Below are positions 1-7,846 of a stretch of 13,784 nucleotides of DNA, piece after piece. Source of the stretch: Meridianimarinicoccus sp044221805 (lineage in GTDB: Bacteria > Pseudomonadota > Alphaproteobacteria > Rhodobacterales > Rhodobacteraceae). Made by a program: the position numbers and the translations under genes. Below the pieces are notes generated by a model. That model ran no database searches. It was not told where the DNA came from and was given only the letters and a program-made list of their open reading frames with translations. The stretch lies in assembly GCA_044221805.1 (NCBI GenBank), contig JBGAOK010000100.1, positions 1-13,784 of the forward strand, read 5' to 3'. The stretch's first letter is position 1. Every line of letters begins with the position of its first letter.

Positions 1-3000
1 GCGCGAGTTCGGCCACGGTTTCCGCGGTGATGCCGCGGGCGCCGCCGGTCACCAGAACCACGCTCGCGGCACCGGCCGGCGCCGCCGCCGCCGCCGCGGA
101 AACGGCGGGAGAGGCTCCGAGCACGGTGCGGAAGACGGTCCGGCGACCTTCGGGGTAGCCCACTTCGACGCGTCCGCCCTGCGCCAGCAGTTCCGCGATG
201 ATCTGCCCGGCCTGCGCCGCGGCAGGCTGGCCGGGATCGAGGTCGACGGCGCGGAGCCGCTTGTCGGCCTGCTCTCGCGCCAGACTCTTGAGGAGCCCCA
301 CCGCGCCACCTTGAAGGCCGAGGCCGGTTGCCGCAAACCGGTCACGCGCGAACCGTCCGCCGAGCCCGGTCGCCGCGGCGACATGGGCCTCGTCCAGCAG
401 GCGAAGCCCGCCTGCCAGCAGGAACAGCGACTTCTCGGCGCGGAACAGCGCCGCGTGCCAGGCGTCCGGACCGGCGTCGCCGTCCAGCGCCAGCGGGGCC
501 TCGCCGACTGCTGCCAGATGCACGATCCCGGCGAGCGCGCCGAGGCGGTCCCGGTTCGCCGCGATCCAGGCAACGAGCGCCGGCTCGTCCGCCAAGGCCT
601 CGCCGGGCAGGATCTCGACCGCAGCGCCCTCGGCGGCCAGCCGGAGCGAAATCTCGGCGGCAAGCGCGCCGCCCCGGTCGGGAACGATCAGGAATGCGCC
701 CGGGGTCAGGCCGCGGACGACATCGTCTCCGATCGGTTCCTCGACGGCGTCGACGAGGAACCGGGCATGGATCGGCCGGGGCAGGTCGGGATCCGCGGCG
801 GAGCGGATCTCCGGGCTGCCTGCCCCGGCCAGATCAAAATTTGCGGCGGTCTCCGCGACCGACCCGAGAATGTCGAGCATCTCCTGCAGCGTCTTCGAGG
901 TGCTGAGCGCACCGCGGCCGGCATCGCCGAGCTTCGCGCGGTAGACCTCGGGCAGGTCCTTCATCAGGCCGGCAACCACATCGACGCGCTTGATCGAGTC
1001 GATGCCGAGTTCGGCTTCGAGATTCTGGTCGAAGGCCAGCATGTCCTCGTCATAGCCGGTCTTCTCGCAGACCACCTTGACCAGCGCGCGGCGAAGCGCG
1101 GCGCCGTCGAGCGGCCCTGCCGGTGCAGTTGCCTGTGCAGTTGCCTGTGCGGGCGGCGCGACTGCCGGTGCCGCTTCGGCGGCGACGGGTGCGGCTGCGG
1201 GAACGACGGGCGCCGGGGCGAGCGGGGCCACGGCGCTGGCCGGACCGGTCTGGGCTATCGGGAACGCAGGTTCAACCGGCATCGGCGCGGGGGCCGCCCA
1301 CGGCTCCGCTGCCGCCGCGAAACCCTCGGGGTAACCGTCGCCTGCCAGCGAAGCAGGCTGCGGCACCGGCCGCACCGCGACGCGCTTGTGGGTCATCCGG
1401 GCGCTCGCCATCACCGGGCGGGCCTGAGTCGAGGCCTCGGCGCCGAGCTCGGTCATGGCGACGGCCTGCGCGCTTTCGATCGCCCGCGACACCATCTCGA
1501 AGAAGGCCGCACTGATCGAGCCGGGCGGCTCGCGATCCGGAATCAGGGGTCGGTTGTACATGACGGGATTTCCCTTCGATTGGACTGACGGGACGAGGAT
1601 GCCGGGCACGCCGCGCGGCGCCGCGGCAGCCCGGCCAGCGACCGGAGCTGCGGCGGCGGCCTGCGCGGACGCCGCGGCCGGGTGCGGTGCGGACGATGTC
1701 GGTGCGAACGATGTCGGTGCGAACGATGTCGGTGCGGTCGGGTGGAGTGCGGATGCGGCCGGTGCGGGCTGCCCGGTGCGCGGCGGCAGCGTCTCGATCG
1801 TCACTCCGATCTGCCGTTGCGCTTCGTTGGCGCGGCGCACGCCGCTGCCGTTGATCCACCAGCCGTGTTTCGGAAGGGGCGCGCTGCGGCGGAAGTCGGC
1901 CAGGCCAGACACTGTCACCGCCGCGCAGTCCCTGCCCTCGAACAGGCGTTCGATGCGCGTCACGCGACCACAGATGGCCAGTTCACCGATGCCTCCGAGC
2001 ACGCCGGCGAGGCCGCCCGCGCCATCGTCGAGCGAGATCGCACGGAAGGGCCGGGTACCGAGGATCTTGCTCACCAGCGCGGTCAGGACCGATTTCGGAC
2101 CGACCTCGACAAAAAGCCGCGCGCCGGCGGTATACATGGCCTCGACCTCGTCGACGAAGTTGACCGGGCTGACCAGATGGGCGGTCATCGCTGCCTTCAG
2201 GTCGCCTTCGTGCGGCGCTGCGCTGTTGTTCGAATAGACGGCGCCGGTGGCGGTCCCGTCCCAGTCAAGGCCGGCGATCACCGCGCCGAGGGCCTCTTTG
2301 GCCGGTTCCATCAGGGTGGAGTGGAAGGCCGCGGCGACCGGCAGCGCCACCGCATCGATCCCGGAAGCGGCACAGGCCGCCGCCGCTGCGGCCACCGCCG
2401 CCGTCGGGCCGGACACGATGACCTGGGTTGGCGCATTGTGGTTGGCGATGACGAGGCCGCTGATCGGCGCGATCAGCTGTTCCACCGCAGTGCGCGGCGC
2501 GTTGACCGCCAGCATCCCGCCAAGTTCGGCCCCGGCCTCGGCGGACTTCTCGACGATAAGGCGCCCGCGCGCCTCGGAGACTGCCATCAGATCGGCGAAC
2601 GACAGCACCCCTGCCGCGTGCAGCGCCGCGAATTCGCCATAGCTGTGCCCGGCGAAGAGGTCGCCGGTAACCCCGAGGCCGTCGTTCAGCAGCCGCCAGA
2701 GCCCGGCCTCGACCGCACCGAGCGCCGGCTGGGCGATATCCGTCGCCGTCAGCACCTTCTGGGCCCGGACCTGTGCCGCCTCGTCATAGGCGCCCCGCGG
2801 GAACAGGAACCGGCTGAGCGTCGTGTCGTCGCCATACCGCGCCGCCAGCGCCCGACCGGTGAGCGCGTCCGCCTCCTGCAGAGCTCCGGCCACTTCGCGG
2901 AAATACACCGCCGGCGCGCGGCCCATGAAGATGTATTGCGACCCCTGCCCCGGGAACATCGCCGCAAGCGCGCCGGTCACCGGGCCCTCGGCCAGCCGGA

Positions 3001-6000
3001 TCGCCCGCGGCAGCTTGTCGGTCGTGCCGGCGCCAAGGGACCTATCCAGCGCCGCCAGCTTGTCCCTGAGGTCGGCGGCATCGGCGAAAACGATCGACGC
3101 GCGGATCCCGGCGTCCGCCGCGAAGGTGGCGGCATACGCGCGCGCCACGTCGCGCGGCAACAGGTCAGGATTGCCATCGAGGATCGCGACCAGCCCCATC
3201 GCCGCGGCGGCAAGCGCGCCGCGGTCGGCGGCAGAAAGCAGCAAGAGCTCGCACGGCCAGGACCGGGACGGCGGGTTGCGCAGCGCCGCGCGGTATTCGC
3301 CCGCGTATTCCTCGAGCGTGGCATGGAAGTTGGTGCCGCCAAACCCGAAGGCGCTGACCGACGCGCGGCGCGGATGGATCTGGTCGGCCAGCCAGGGCTC
3401 AGCCGCGGCGAGCAGATGGAACGGAGCGGCGGCATCGCTCAGGATCGGGTTCGGCGCATCGACCCCGCGATGCGGCGGCAGCACCTTGTGGTGCAGCGCC
3501 AGCACGACCTTGAGCAGGCCAGCGACTCCGGCGCTCGCCTTGGTGTGGCCGATGTTGGTCTTTACCGACCCGATCACCGCCTGCCGGGGCTTCGCCTCGG
3601 CGCCGCCGAGCAAACGGCGCGTGCTTTCCAGTTCCGCTGAATCGCCGGCCACGGTGCCGGTGCCGTGCGCCTCGAACAGGCGCACCGTCTCGGGGCCGTA
3701 GCCGGCCTGGTCATAGGCGCGCCGCATCGCCCGCAGTTGCCCGGCCGGCTCGGGCGCGTTCAGCGCCTTGGCCTTGCCGTCGCTTCCCGATCCCATGCCC
3801 TTGATCACCGCATAGATCCGGTCGCCGGCCGCCTCGGCGTCCTCGAGGCGCTTCAGGACCACCATGACGATCCCTTCCGAGATCGCGATGCCGTCCGCGC
3901 TCTGGTCGAAGCTGCGGCAGCGGCCGGTCGGCGACAGCGCCTGGGTCTGAGCGAAGCACAGATAGCCGAACGGGCTTTGCTGCGTGTCGACGCCGCCGGC
4001 CACCGCCATATCGCAGCGTCCGGCGCGCAACTCGCCGACCGCCTGGTAGATCGCCGCCAGCGACGAGGCGCAGGCCGCGTCGGTGGTGAAGTTCGGCCCC
4101 CCCAGATCGAGCCGGTTGGAGATCCGCCCGGAAAGCACGTTGATCAGGATGCCCGCGAAGGTGTCCTCGCTCCATTCCGGCAGGCGCTCGGCAAGCTCGG
4201 CCGGCAGGTCGCCGGCGAAGCGCGGCGTTTCCGCCCGAAGCCCGTATTGCAGGCCGACATCGCCGCTGCCGCCGCTGGCACCGATCACCACGGCGGTGCG
4301 TTCCTTCAGGGCGGGGTCCATCCGTTCGTAGCCGGCATCGACCATCGCGTCGTCGGCCAGCTTCAGGCCCATCAGCTGCATCGGATCGACGCTCTTCAGC
4401 GACAGCGGCGTGATGCCGTAGCGCTTGGGGTCGAACGGCATGTCCTCGAGGAAGCCGCCCCATTTCGAGTAGATCTTGTCCTTGGCGTTGCGGTCCGCGT
4501 CGAAATAGAGGCGCCAGTCCCACCGGTGCGCCGGGATCTCGGTGATGGAGTCGACCTTGCCGAGCAGGTTGGACCAGAACCTGTCGAGATCCGTGGCACC
4601 GGGCAGCGCGCTGCTCAGGCCGATGATGGCGATGTCCGCGGGCACCGCGCCGGCCTTCGCACCGGCAGCCGCCGGCGCCTTCTCGGCGGCCTCCTCGATC
4701 AGCGCCCGCGCGCCTTCGATGACGCTGGCGTGCAGGTCGGCCAGCGTCAGCGGCGCATCGCGCAGGCTCGCCACCTGCCCGATCATGTACATGCCGGTCT
4801 CGAACTGCTCGGTCTCGGCGACGGTCTCGATCTCGCCGGTCTCCGACGACCGCCTGAGGCCCTTCGAGGCCGTGCGCAGGGTGCCGAGGATCATGCCGTC
4901 CAGCGCCTCGCGCAGGTCGTCCCCGGCGACGGTGCCCGCGCGCTGAAGCTCCCGCCGGGCATCGAGGAAGGTGTCGACGAAGGGTGTCCGGATGCAGCGG
5001 CTTGCATGGCCGGGTCCGGTCGAAAGGTTGACCGTGTCGGAAGTCTCGACGATGGCCGACTGAAACCGCGACACCACCGCGCCGCTTTCGACGATCTCGC
5101 GGGTGAAGACGTAGGCGGTGCCCATGATGATCCCGATCCGGACGCCCTTCGCCACCAGCGGCGCCACAAGGACCTGAACCAGCGCCGACGAGGCCGCATC
5201 GTGGATGCCACCCGCGAAGACGCAGTCGAGCTCGGGACCGGCGACCATGCCGGCGTCGATTGCCTGAAGGATCTGGTCGACCATCAGGGTCCAGAGGGTG
5301 AAGCTGCTCAGCGGCCCGATATGGCCGCCGCATTCCCGCCCTTCGAAGACCAGCCGCCGGGCCCCGTTCTCGAGGAAATAGGGCAGCAGCTTGGCCGACG
5401 GCAGGTGCAGGAAGCCCGGGATGCCCCTGGCTTCCAGCGCCAGAACCTGATCCGGGCGACCGCCCGCGATGATCGCGAAGTCGGGACGGTGCTCCAGCAC
5501 CGCCTCGATCTGGGCGTCGAGCGTCGGTTTCGGCAGGAAGCCGAGCAGGCCCACGCCCCAGCGCCGGCCCTCGAGCTTCGCGCGGGTCTCGGCCAGAAGC
5601 CGCGACACCGCCTCGGGGCGCATCACCGCCAGTGCGGTCATCGGAAGCGCGCCGGAACGGGCGATCGCCGCGGCGAAGTCGGCGTTGTCCGACACCCGCG
5701 TCATCGGACCCTGGATGATCGGAAGCTCGGTGCCGATCGCCCGAGCAAAGGCCGAGCCCGGCACCAGCGGGGGGTTGGCGGCGACGGCCTTGGGATAGTC
5801 GGCGACGGCAGCCCGGGTCGCCTTCAGCAGGGCGCGCAGCGACCCGTAGCGGTTGCGGAACGGCGCCGCGAAAGCCGCATCCTGACCGAGCGGCAGCAGA
5901 TCGCGGTCCGGCGACGTCCACGCAAACTGCGCCTCGCCCACCAGCCGGCGCAGGGTGGCGGGTTCGACATCCCCCGCCGCAGCCGCGAAAGTTGCCGCCG

Positions 6001-6715
6001 CCGTGCATTTCGGATGCTGGAGAACACGGAAGTACCGGCCCGAGGCGGGGTCGCCGACGGCCACCGTCTCGGTGCCCGACATCGGCTCGATCAGCGCCGC
6101 AATCTCCTGCGGGAGCCGGCTCTCGGGAAGCAGCAGAACCTGCGAGTCGTACACCCCGCCGGCGGCGCCAAGCGCGTGGCAGGCGGCGGCGACTGCCGGG
6201 CTCATTCCGCCCCGGACAAAGATCGGCAATTCGGTCCGGCTGCGCCAGAACTGGAACAGGATGAAGCTGCTTTCCTCGCCGACGAAGCCGCCGCTCTCGT
6301 TTCCCTTCACGACAATTGCCTGAACTCGGTCAAGCCATTGCGCTTCCACCCTCGAGTCGATTTCCGCGACGAGGATGAATTCATTCCGGGCGTCGGACTG
6401 TCCTGGGGATTCGGAGAAAAACGCATCCAGACCAACGGCGTCGACGATCAGCCAGGTCAGGCCGGCCGATGCATAGGGCACCAATCGGTCAACGAGTGCC
6501 TGGTCAAGTCGCGCGAGTTTCAGGCCAAAGGGATTTCGCGCCCCGCGGTTCCGATCCGCCATTGCCGCGACCTGCGACACGACTGCGTCATCGTCCCGAC
6601 ACAATTCAGCGTTGAGAACCCCGACAGAGCCGGACCTGGAGGCGGCGATCGCCATATCGACGATCTGGCAAGGAGCTGGATCATAGACAAAAATCGAGAA
6701 CCCAAGGTCACGCAT
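1..6715 (-). CDS. PfaA-like type I polyketide/fatty-acid synthase, NMO-KS-AT-ACP-KR, C-terminus beyond the left edge
   Basis: This is an iterative multidomain synthase that should build a long-chain or secondary lipid from malonyl units on its own carrier domain. About 2,238 residues are visible. Residues 1-310 are unassigned, with a faint half-barrel signature. A nitronate-monooxygenase/FabK-like flavin domain spans about 325-640 (IIQGPM near 333-338, GGH with His465, then GTAYVFT). The ketosynthase starts near 694, with Cys882 in DAACASS, His1017 in EAHGTGT and His1057 in NIGHTKAS. The acyltransferase has FPGQGSQ at 1254-1260, Ser1358 in GHSYGE and His1465 in AAFHS. An Ala/Pro-rich linker with short repeats follows. 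The single ACP carries Ser1907 in GIDSIKR. The ketoreductase nucleotide-binding motif VTGGARGI lies near 2222. I chose the ATG at 6713-6715 because GAGG sits just upstream and MRDLGFSIF starts a well-folded-looking segment; a GTG four codons upstream is possible. An in-frame TAG at 6797-6799 bounds the frame. No frameshift was seen at any motif checked. Classical PfaA has tandem ACPs and no NMO domain, so this is a variant. The product cannot be named. Confidence 0.93.
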   Translation of the reverse strand, partial: MRDLGFSIFVYDPAPCQIVDMAIAASRSGSVGVLNAELCRDDDAVVSQVAAMADRNRGARNPFGLKLARLDQALVDRLVPYASAGLTWLIVDAVGLDAFFSESPGQSDARNEFILVAEIDSRVEAQWLDRVQAIVVKGNESGGFVGEESSFILFQFWRSRTELPIFVRGGMSPAVAAACHALGAAGGVYDSQVLLLPESRLPQEIAALIEPMSGTETVAVGDPASGRYFRVLQHPKCTAAATFAAAAGDVEPATLRRLVGEAQFAWTSPDRDLLPLGQDAAFAAPFRNRYGSLRALLKATRAAVADYPKAVAANPPLVPGSAFARAIGTELPIIQGPMTRVSDNADFAAAIARSGALPMTALAVMRPEAVSRLLAETRAKLEGRRWGVGLLGFLPKPTLDAQIEAVLEHRPDFAIIAGGRPDQVLALEARGIPGFLHLPSAKLLPYFLENGARRLVFEGRECGGHIGPLSSFTLWTLMVDQILQAIDAGMVAGPELDCVFAGGIHDAASSALVQVLVAPLVAKGVRIGIIMGTAYVFTREIVESGAVVSRFQSAIVETSDTVNLSTGPGHASRCIRTPFVDTFLDARRELQRAGTVAGDDLREALDGMILGTLRTASKGLRRSSETGEIETVAETEQFETGMYMIGQVASLRDAPLTLADLHASVIEGARALIEEAAEKAPAAAGAKAGAVPADIAIIGLSSALPGATDLDRFWSNLLGKVDSITEIPAHRWDWRLYFDADRNAKDKIYSKWGGFLEDMPFDPKRYGITPLSLKSVDPMQLMGLKLADDAMVDAGYERMDPALKERTAVVIGASGGSGDVGLQYGLRAETPRFAGDLPAELAERLPEWSEDTFAGILINVLSGRISNRLDLGGPNFTTDAACASSLAAIYQAVGELRAGRCDMAVAGGVDTQQSPFGYLCFAQTQALSPTGRCRSFDQSADGIAISEGIVMVVLKRLEDAEAAGDRIYAVIKGMGSGSDGKAKALNAPEPAGQLRAMRRAYDQAGYGPETVRLFEAHGTGTVAGDSAELESTRRLLGGAEAKPRQAVIGSVKTNIGHTKASAGVAGLLKVVLALHHKVLPPHRGVDAPNPILSDAAAPFHLLAAAEPWLADQIHPRRASVSAFGFGGTNFHATLEEYAGEYRAALRNPPSRSWPCELLLLSAADRGALAAAAMGLVAILDGNPDLLPRDVARAYAATFAADAGIRASIVFADAADLRDKLAALDRSLGAGTTDKLPRAIRLAEGPVTGALAAMFPGQGSQYIFMGRAPAVYFREVAGALQEADALTGRALAARYGDDTTLSRFLFPRGAYDEAAQVRAQKVLTATDIAQPALGAVEAGLWRLLNDGLGVTGDLFAGHSYGEFAALHAAGVLSFADLMAVSEARGRLIVEKSAEAGAELGGMLAVNAPRTAVEQLIAPISGLVIANHNAPTQVIVSGPTAAVAAAAAACAASGIDAVALPVAAAFHSTLMEPAKEALGAVIAGLDWDGTATGAVYSNNSAAPHEGDLKAAMTAHLVSPVNFVDEVEAMYTAGARLFVEVGPKSVLTALVSKILGTRPFRAISLDDGAGGLAGVLGGIGELAICGRVTRIERLFEGRDCAAVTVSGLADFRRSAPLPKHGWWINGSGVRRANEAQRQIGVTIETLPPRTGQPAPAASALHPTAPTSFAPTSFAPTSSAPHPAAASAQAAAAAPVAGRAAAAPRGVPGILVPSVQSKGNPVMYNRPLIPDREPPGSISAAFFEMVSRAIESAQAVAMTELGAEASTQARPVMASARMTHKRVAVRPVPQPASLAGDGYPEGFAAAAEPWAAPAPMPVEPAFPIAQTGPASAVAPLAPAPVVPAAAPVAAEAAPAVAPPAQATAQATAPAGPLDGAALRRALVKVVCEKTGYDEDMLAFDQNLEAELGIDSIKRVDVVAGLMKDLPEVYRAKLGDAGRGALSTSKTLQEMLDILGSVAETAANFDLAGAGSPEIRSAADPDLPRPIHARFLVDAVEEPIGDDVVRGLTPGAFLIVPDRGGALAAEISLRLAAEGAAVEILPGEALADEPALVAWIAANRDRLGALAGIVHLAAVGEAPLALDGDAGPDAWHAALFRAEKSLFLLAGGLRLLDEAHVAAATGLGGRFARDRFAATGLGLQGGAVGLLKSLAREQADKRLRAVDLDPGQPAAAQAGQIIAELLAQGGRVEVGYPEGRRTVFRTVLGASPAVSAAAAAAPAGAASVVLVTGGARGITAETVAELA
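1124..1150. repeat. 12-bp tandem repeat in the synthase linker
   Basis: The unit TGCAGTTGCCTG occurs just over two times in tandem. On the minus strand it encodes Ala-Gln-Ala-Thr repeats in the flexible segment directly before the ACP. The period is a multiple of three, so copy-number change would lengthen or shorten the linker without breaking the frame. Confidence 0.75.
1695..1736. repeat. 15-bp tandem repeat in the synthase linker
   Basis: The unit GATGTCGGTGCGAAC occurs about 2.8 times and encodes Ala-Pro-Thr-Ser-Phe repeats on the minus strand (about residues 1660-1673). It lies between the acyltransferase and the ACP in an Ala/Pro-rich linker. The period keeps the frame, so the array is a likely site of harmless length variation. 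Confidence 0.85.
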
Positions 6716-6796
6716 CAGCGCCCTCACCCATGAAACTTTGGAACTGTGGAACTTGGTCACCGCACACGGCAACGACCAAATGACACCTGGTGGCGT

Positions 6797-6868
6797 CTAG
6801 CGGAGCGGCTGCCCAATCATTCGAGATGGCCTTGTTTTCAACACTGATACCGAAATCTTCTGCTTCAT
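6797..6868 (-). CDS. possible 23-codon leader ORF upstream of the synthase
   Basis: An ATG at 6866-6868 is preceded by GAGGGG with a 5-nt spacer, the best ribosome-binding site in this spacer. It reads MKQKISVSVL and so on for 23 codons to a TAG at 6797-6799. The peptide is basic, with no recognisable domain. It lies in exactly the same frame as the synthase, whose ATG starts 81 nt past the TAG. It could be a regulatory leader peptide, chance, or the old N-terminus of the synthase cut off by the TAG. Confidence 0.25.
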   Translation of the reverse strand: MKQKISVSVLKTRPSRMIGQPLR

Positions 6869-6910
6869 CTACGCCCCTCGTAATGTTGGGGTGTCCGTTT
6901 TCGCTTCTTC

Positions 6911-6927
6911 GGTGTTTCGTTAACACC
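6911..6927. promoter_or_regulatory. palindromic candidate operator upstream of the synthase
   Basis: GGTGTT and AACACC form a perfect 6-bp inverted repeat around a 5-bp spacer (GGTGTTTCGTTAACACC). The size and form suit a dimeric regulator such as a TetR-type protein. It lies about 200 bp upstream of the synthase start and overlaps the candidate -10. No regulator gene for it is seen in the window. Confidence 0.4.
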
Positions 6928-6945
6928 TCGTTCGTGATCCATCAA
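6917..6945 (-). promoter_or_regulatory. candidate sigma-70-type promoter for the synthase
   Basis: On the minus strand TTGATG (6940-6945) and TAACGA (6917-6922) are separated by exactly 17 bp. The -35 matches 4 of 6 consensus bases; the -10 is weak. The palindrome at 6911-6927 overlaps the -10, as expected of a repressor site. Transcription from here would reach the possible leader ORF and then the synthase. Confidence 0.3.
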
Positions 6946-7390
6946 GTTTGCACAAATCCTTGCAGCTGACCGCGGCTGCAGTTATCGCTGGCACGCCCAC
7001 GACATGCACAAAAACTAGGCAAGTCTGCGAGGAAATGCCGTCGGTCTTCTGCGCTTTGGCCAGAGAATACCCGGTTTCCGCAAGCGGCATTTGTCGGAGC
7101 CGTCGATTGTTCTTTCTCAGGTTGATTTTTTCGTTCGCAGGTAGCGAATCACCGCTGCGTCGCGGCGTTTGCCGGCTAGCCGGGTGTCGGCGCGGCATGC
7201 CAATCGGCAACGGACTATCGCTAAAGTGGACCGGCCTCCGCAAAACCCAGGAAGACGGCGAGGCAGGCACGTTCGGCGTCGGCTTCTGGCTTCTCGCCTT
7301 TCCGACCAGCCTGGCCATTCGCCTGCGGCGAAGCAGATATTCTGGTCCGGGTGCCAGAGACGCGCGGATCATTGCGGACGACATCAATGA

Positions 7391-7846
7391 CGGCCTGCTC
7401 GGCAGCCTCGCGAGTGGCGCGAGACCCTGCTGGCCGATCTCATCGACCCGCCGCGGTGGCCCTTGCTCAGGCCGGGCCGCGGCCCGGGCAGATGGCACCG
7501 CCATCCCCACCAGGCCTTGGGCGGCCAGCGCCTGCGCATCGCCCTCGTCGGGGCGCTGGCGATGGACGTGCCGATCCGGGCCCGTGTGGTCGCGCTTCCG
7601 GGCGACCTGCAGGACCAGGCGGGGATCCGCTTCCGCGTCATCGCCCTTGACCTGCCGGTAGTCCGCGACTTTGCCGAACGGGCGGTCATGATGCAGGATG
7701 GATGGGTCGTCGAACAGGGCGATGGGAAAAAGACCATCGAGGCCCCGCGCACGCGCTGTCTTCTGGCGCTGCTCGCGGCCAGCCTCGTCCCCGACCCCGA
7801 GGCGCAGGCCGCGCAGCGGGCAAGACGACTGGAGGCTGCCGAATGA
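7391..7846 (+). pseudogene. decayed dipeptide/oligopeptide ABC-transporter ATPase (DppD/OppF type), C-terminal remnant
   Basis: The frame opens after a TGA at 7388-7390 and keeps the order of the family's C-terminal half. HPHQALGGQR (7502-7531) is a degraded HPHQLSGGQR signature. QDGWVVEQG matches the QDGRIVEQG block, and LLAASLVPDPEAQAAQ is the typical family tail. The Walker A half is missing. After ALAMD (ending 7567) the sequence jumps straight to VPIRARVVAL, the counterpart of the family's VSVQAQVVAL. About 14 codons with the Walker B and D-loop (LLIADEPVSALD in relatives) are therefore gone in frame. The H-loop His is replaced by Leu (7646-7648), and the HPYT motif has become RTRC. It cannot hydrolyse ATP. 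Its TGA overlaps the next gene's ATG (ATGA, 7843-7846), which points to a former transporter-dehydrogenase operon. The 5' limit is uncertain. Confidence 0.85.

Larger units (their letters stand above)
6869..7390. other. mostly non-coding spacer between divergent units
   Basis: Base composition drops toward balanced here compared with the surrounding coding DNA. Open frames on both strands cross it, but none has recognisable protein content. Besides the promoter and operator listed separately, it holds an 8-bp inverted repeat AAATGCCG / CGGCATTT (7033-7040 and 7085-7092, 44 bp apart), a smaller one TGCAGC / GCTGCA (6961-6966 and 6975-6980), and a perfect 12-bp palindrome CCGGCTAGCCGG (7172-7183). 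Any plus-strand promoter for the dehydrogenase unit would be expected here or inside the pseudogene; I could not pick one. The right part may contain unrecognised remains of the 5' part of the ABC ATPase gene. Confidence 0.5.

Noticed and set aside
1682..3640. 652-codon plus-strand ORF, with the similar 425-codon ORF at 311-1588
   Set aside because: Both are antisense shadows of the synthase AT, linker and ACP regions, with no recognisable protein family.
3711..6008. 765-codon minus-strand ORF
   Set aside because: It is a frame-shifted reading of the synthase. All catalytic KS and NMO motifs lie in the other minus frame.
3665..6733. 1,022-codon plus-strand ORF
   Set aside because: It is antisense in codon register to the synthase. 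It stays open because TTA, CTA and TCA codons are rare in this GC-rich gene. Its translation is Arg/Gly/Ala-rich with no domain.
6708..6926. 72-codon minus-strand ORF overlapping the synthase start by 8 bp
   Set aside because: It starts at a GTG inside the palindrome, has no family resemblance, and competes with a better-initiated short ORF in another frame.
6920..7510. 196-codon minus-strand ORF
   Set aside because: It is antisense to the ABC remnant and spacer, low-complexity, with no domain.
6948..7661. 237-codon plus-strand ORF
   Set aside because: Its right part runs out of frame through the ABC ATPase remnant. Its left part has no recognisable content and crosses the promoter spacer.
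7702..7842. 47-codon N-terminal extension of the dehydrogenase
   Set aside because: It overlaps the ABC remnant in another frame. The ATG at 7843 has a strong GGAGG and begins at the family's usual N-terminus.
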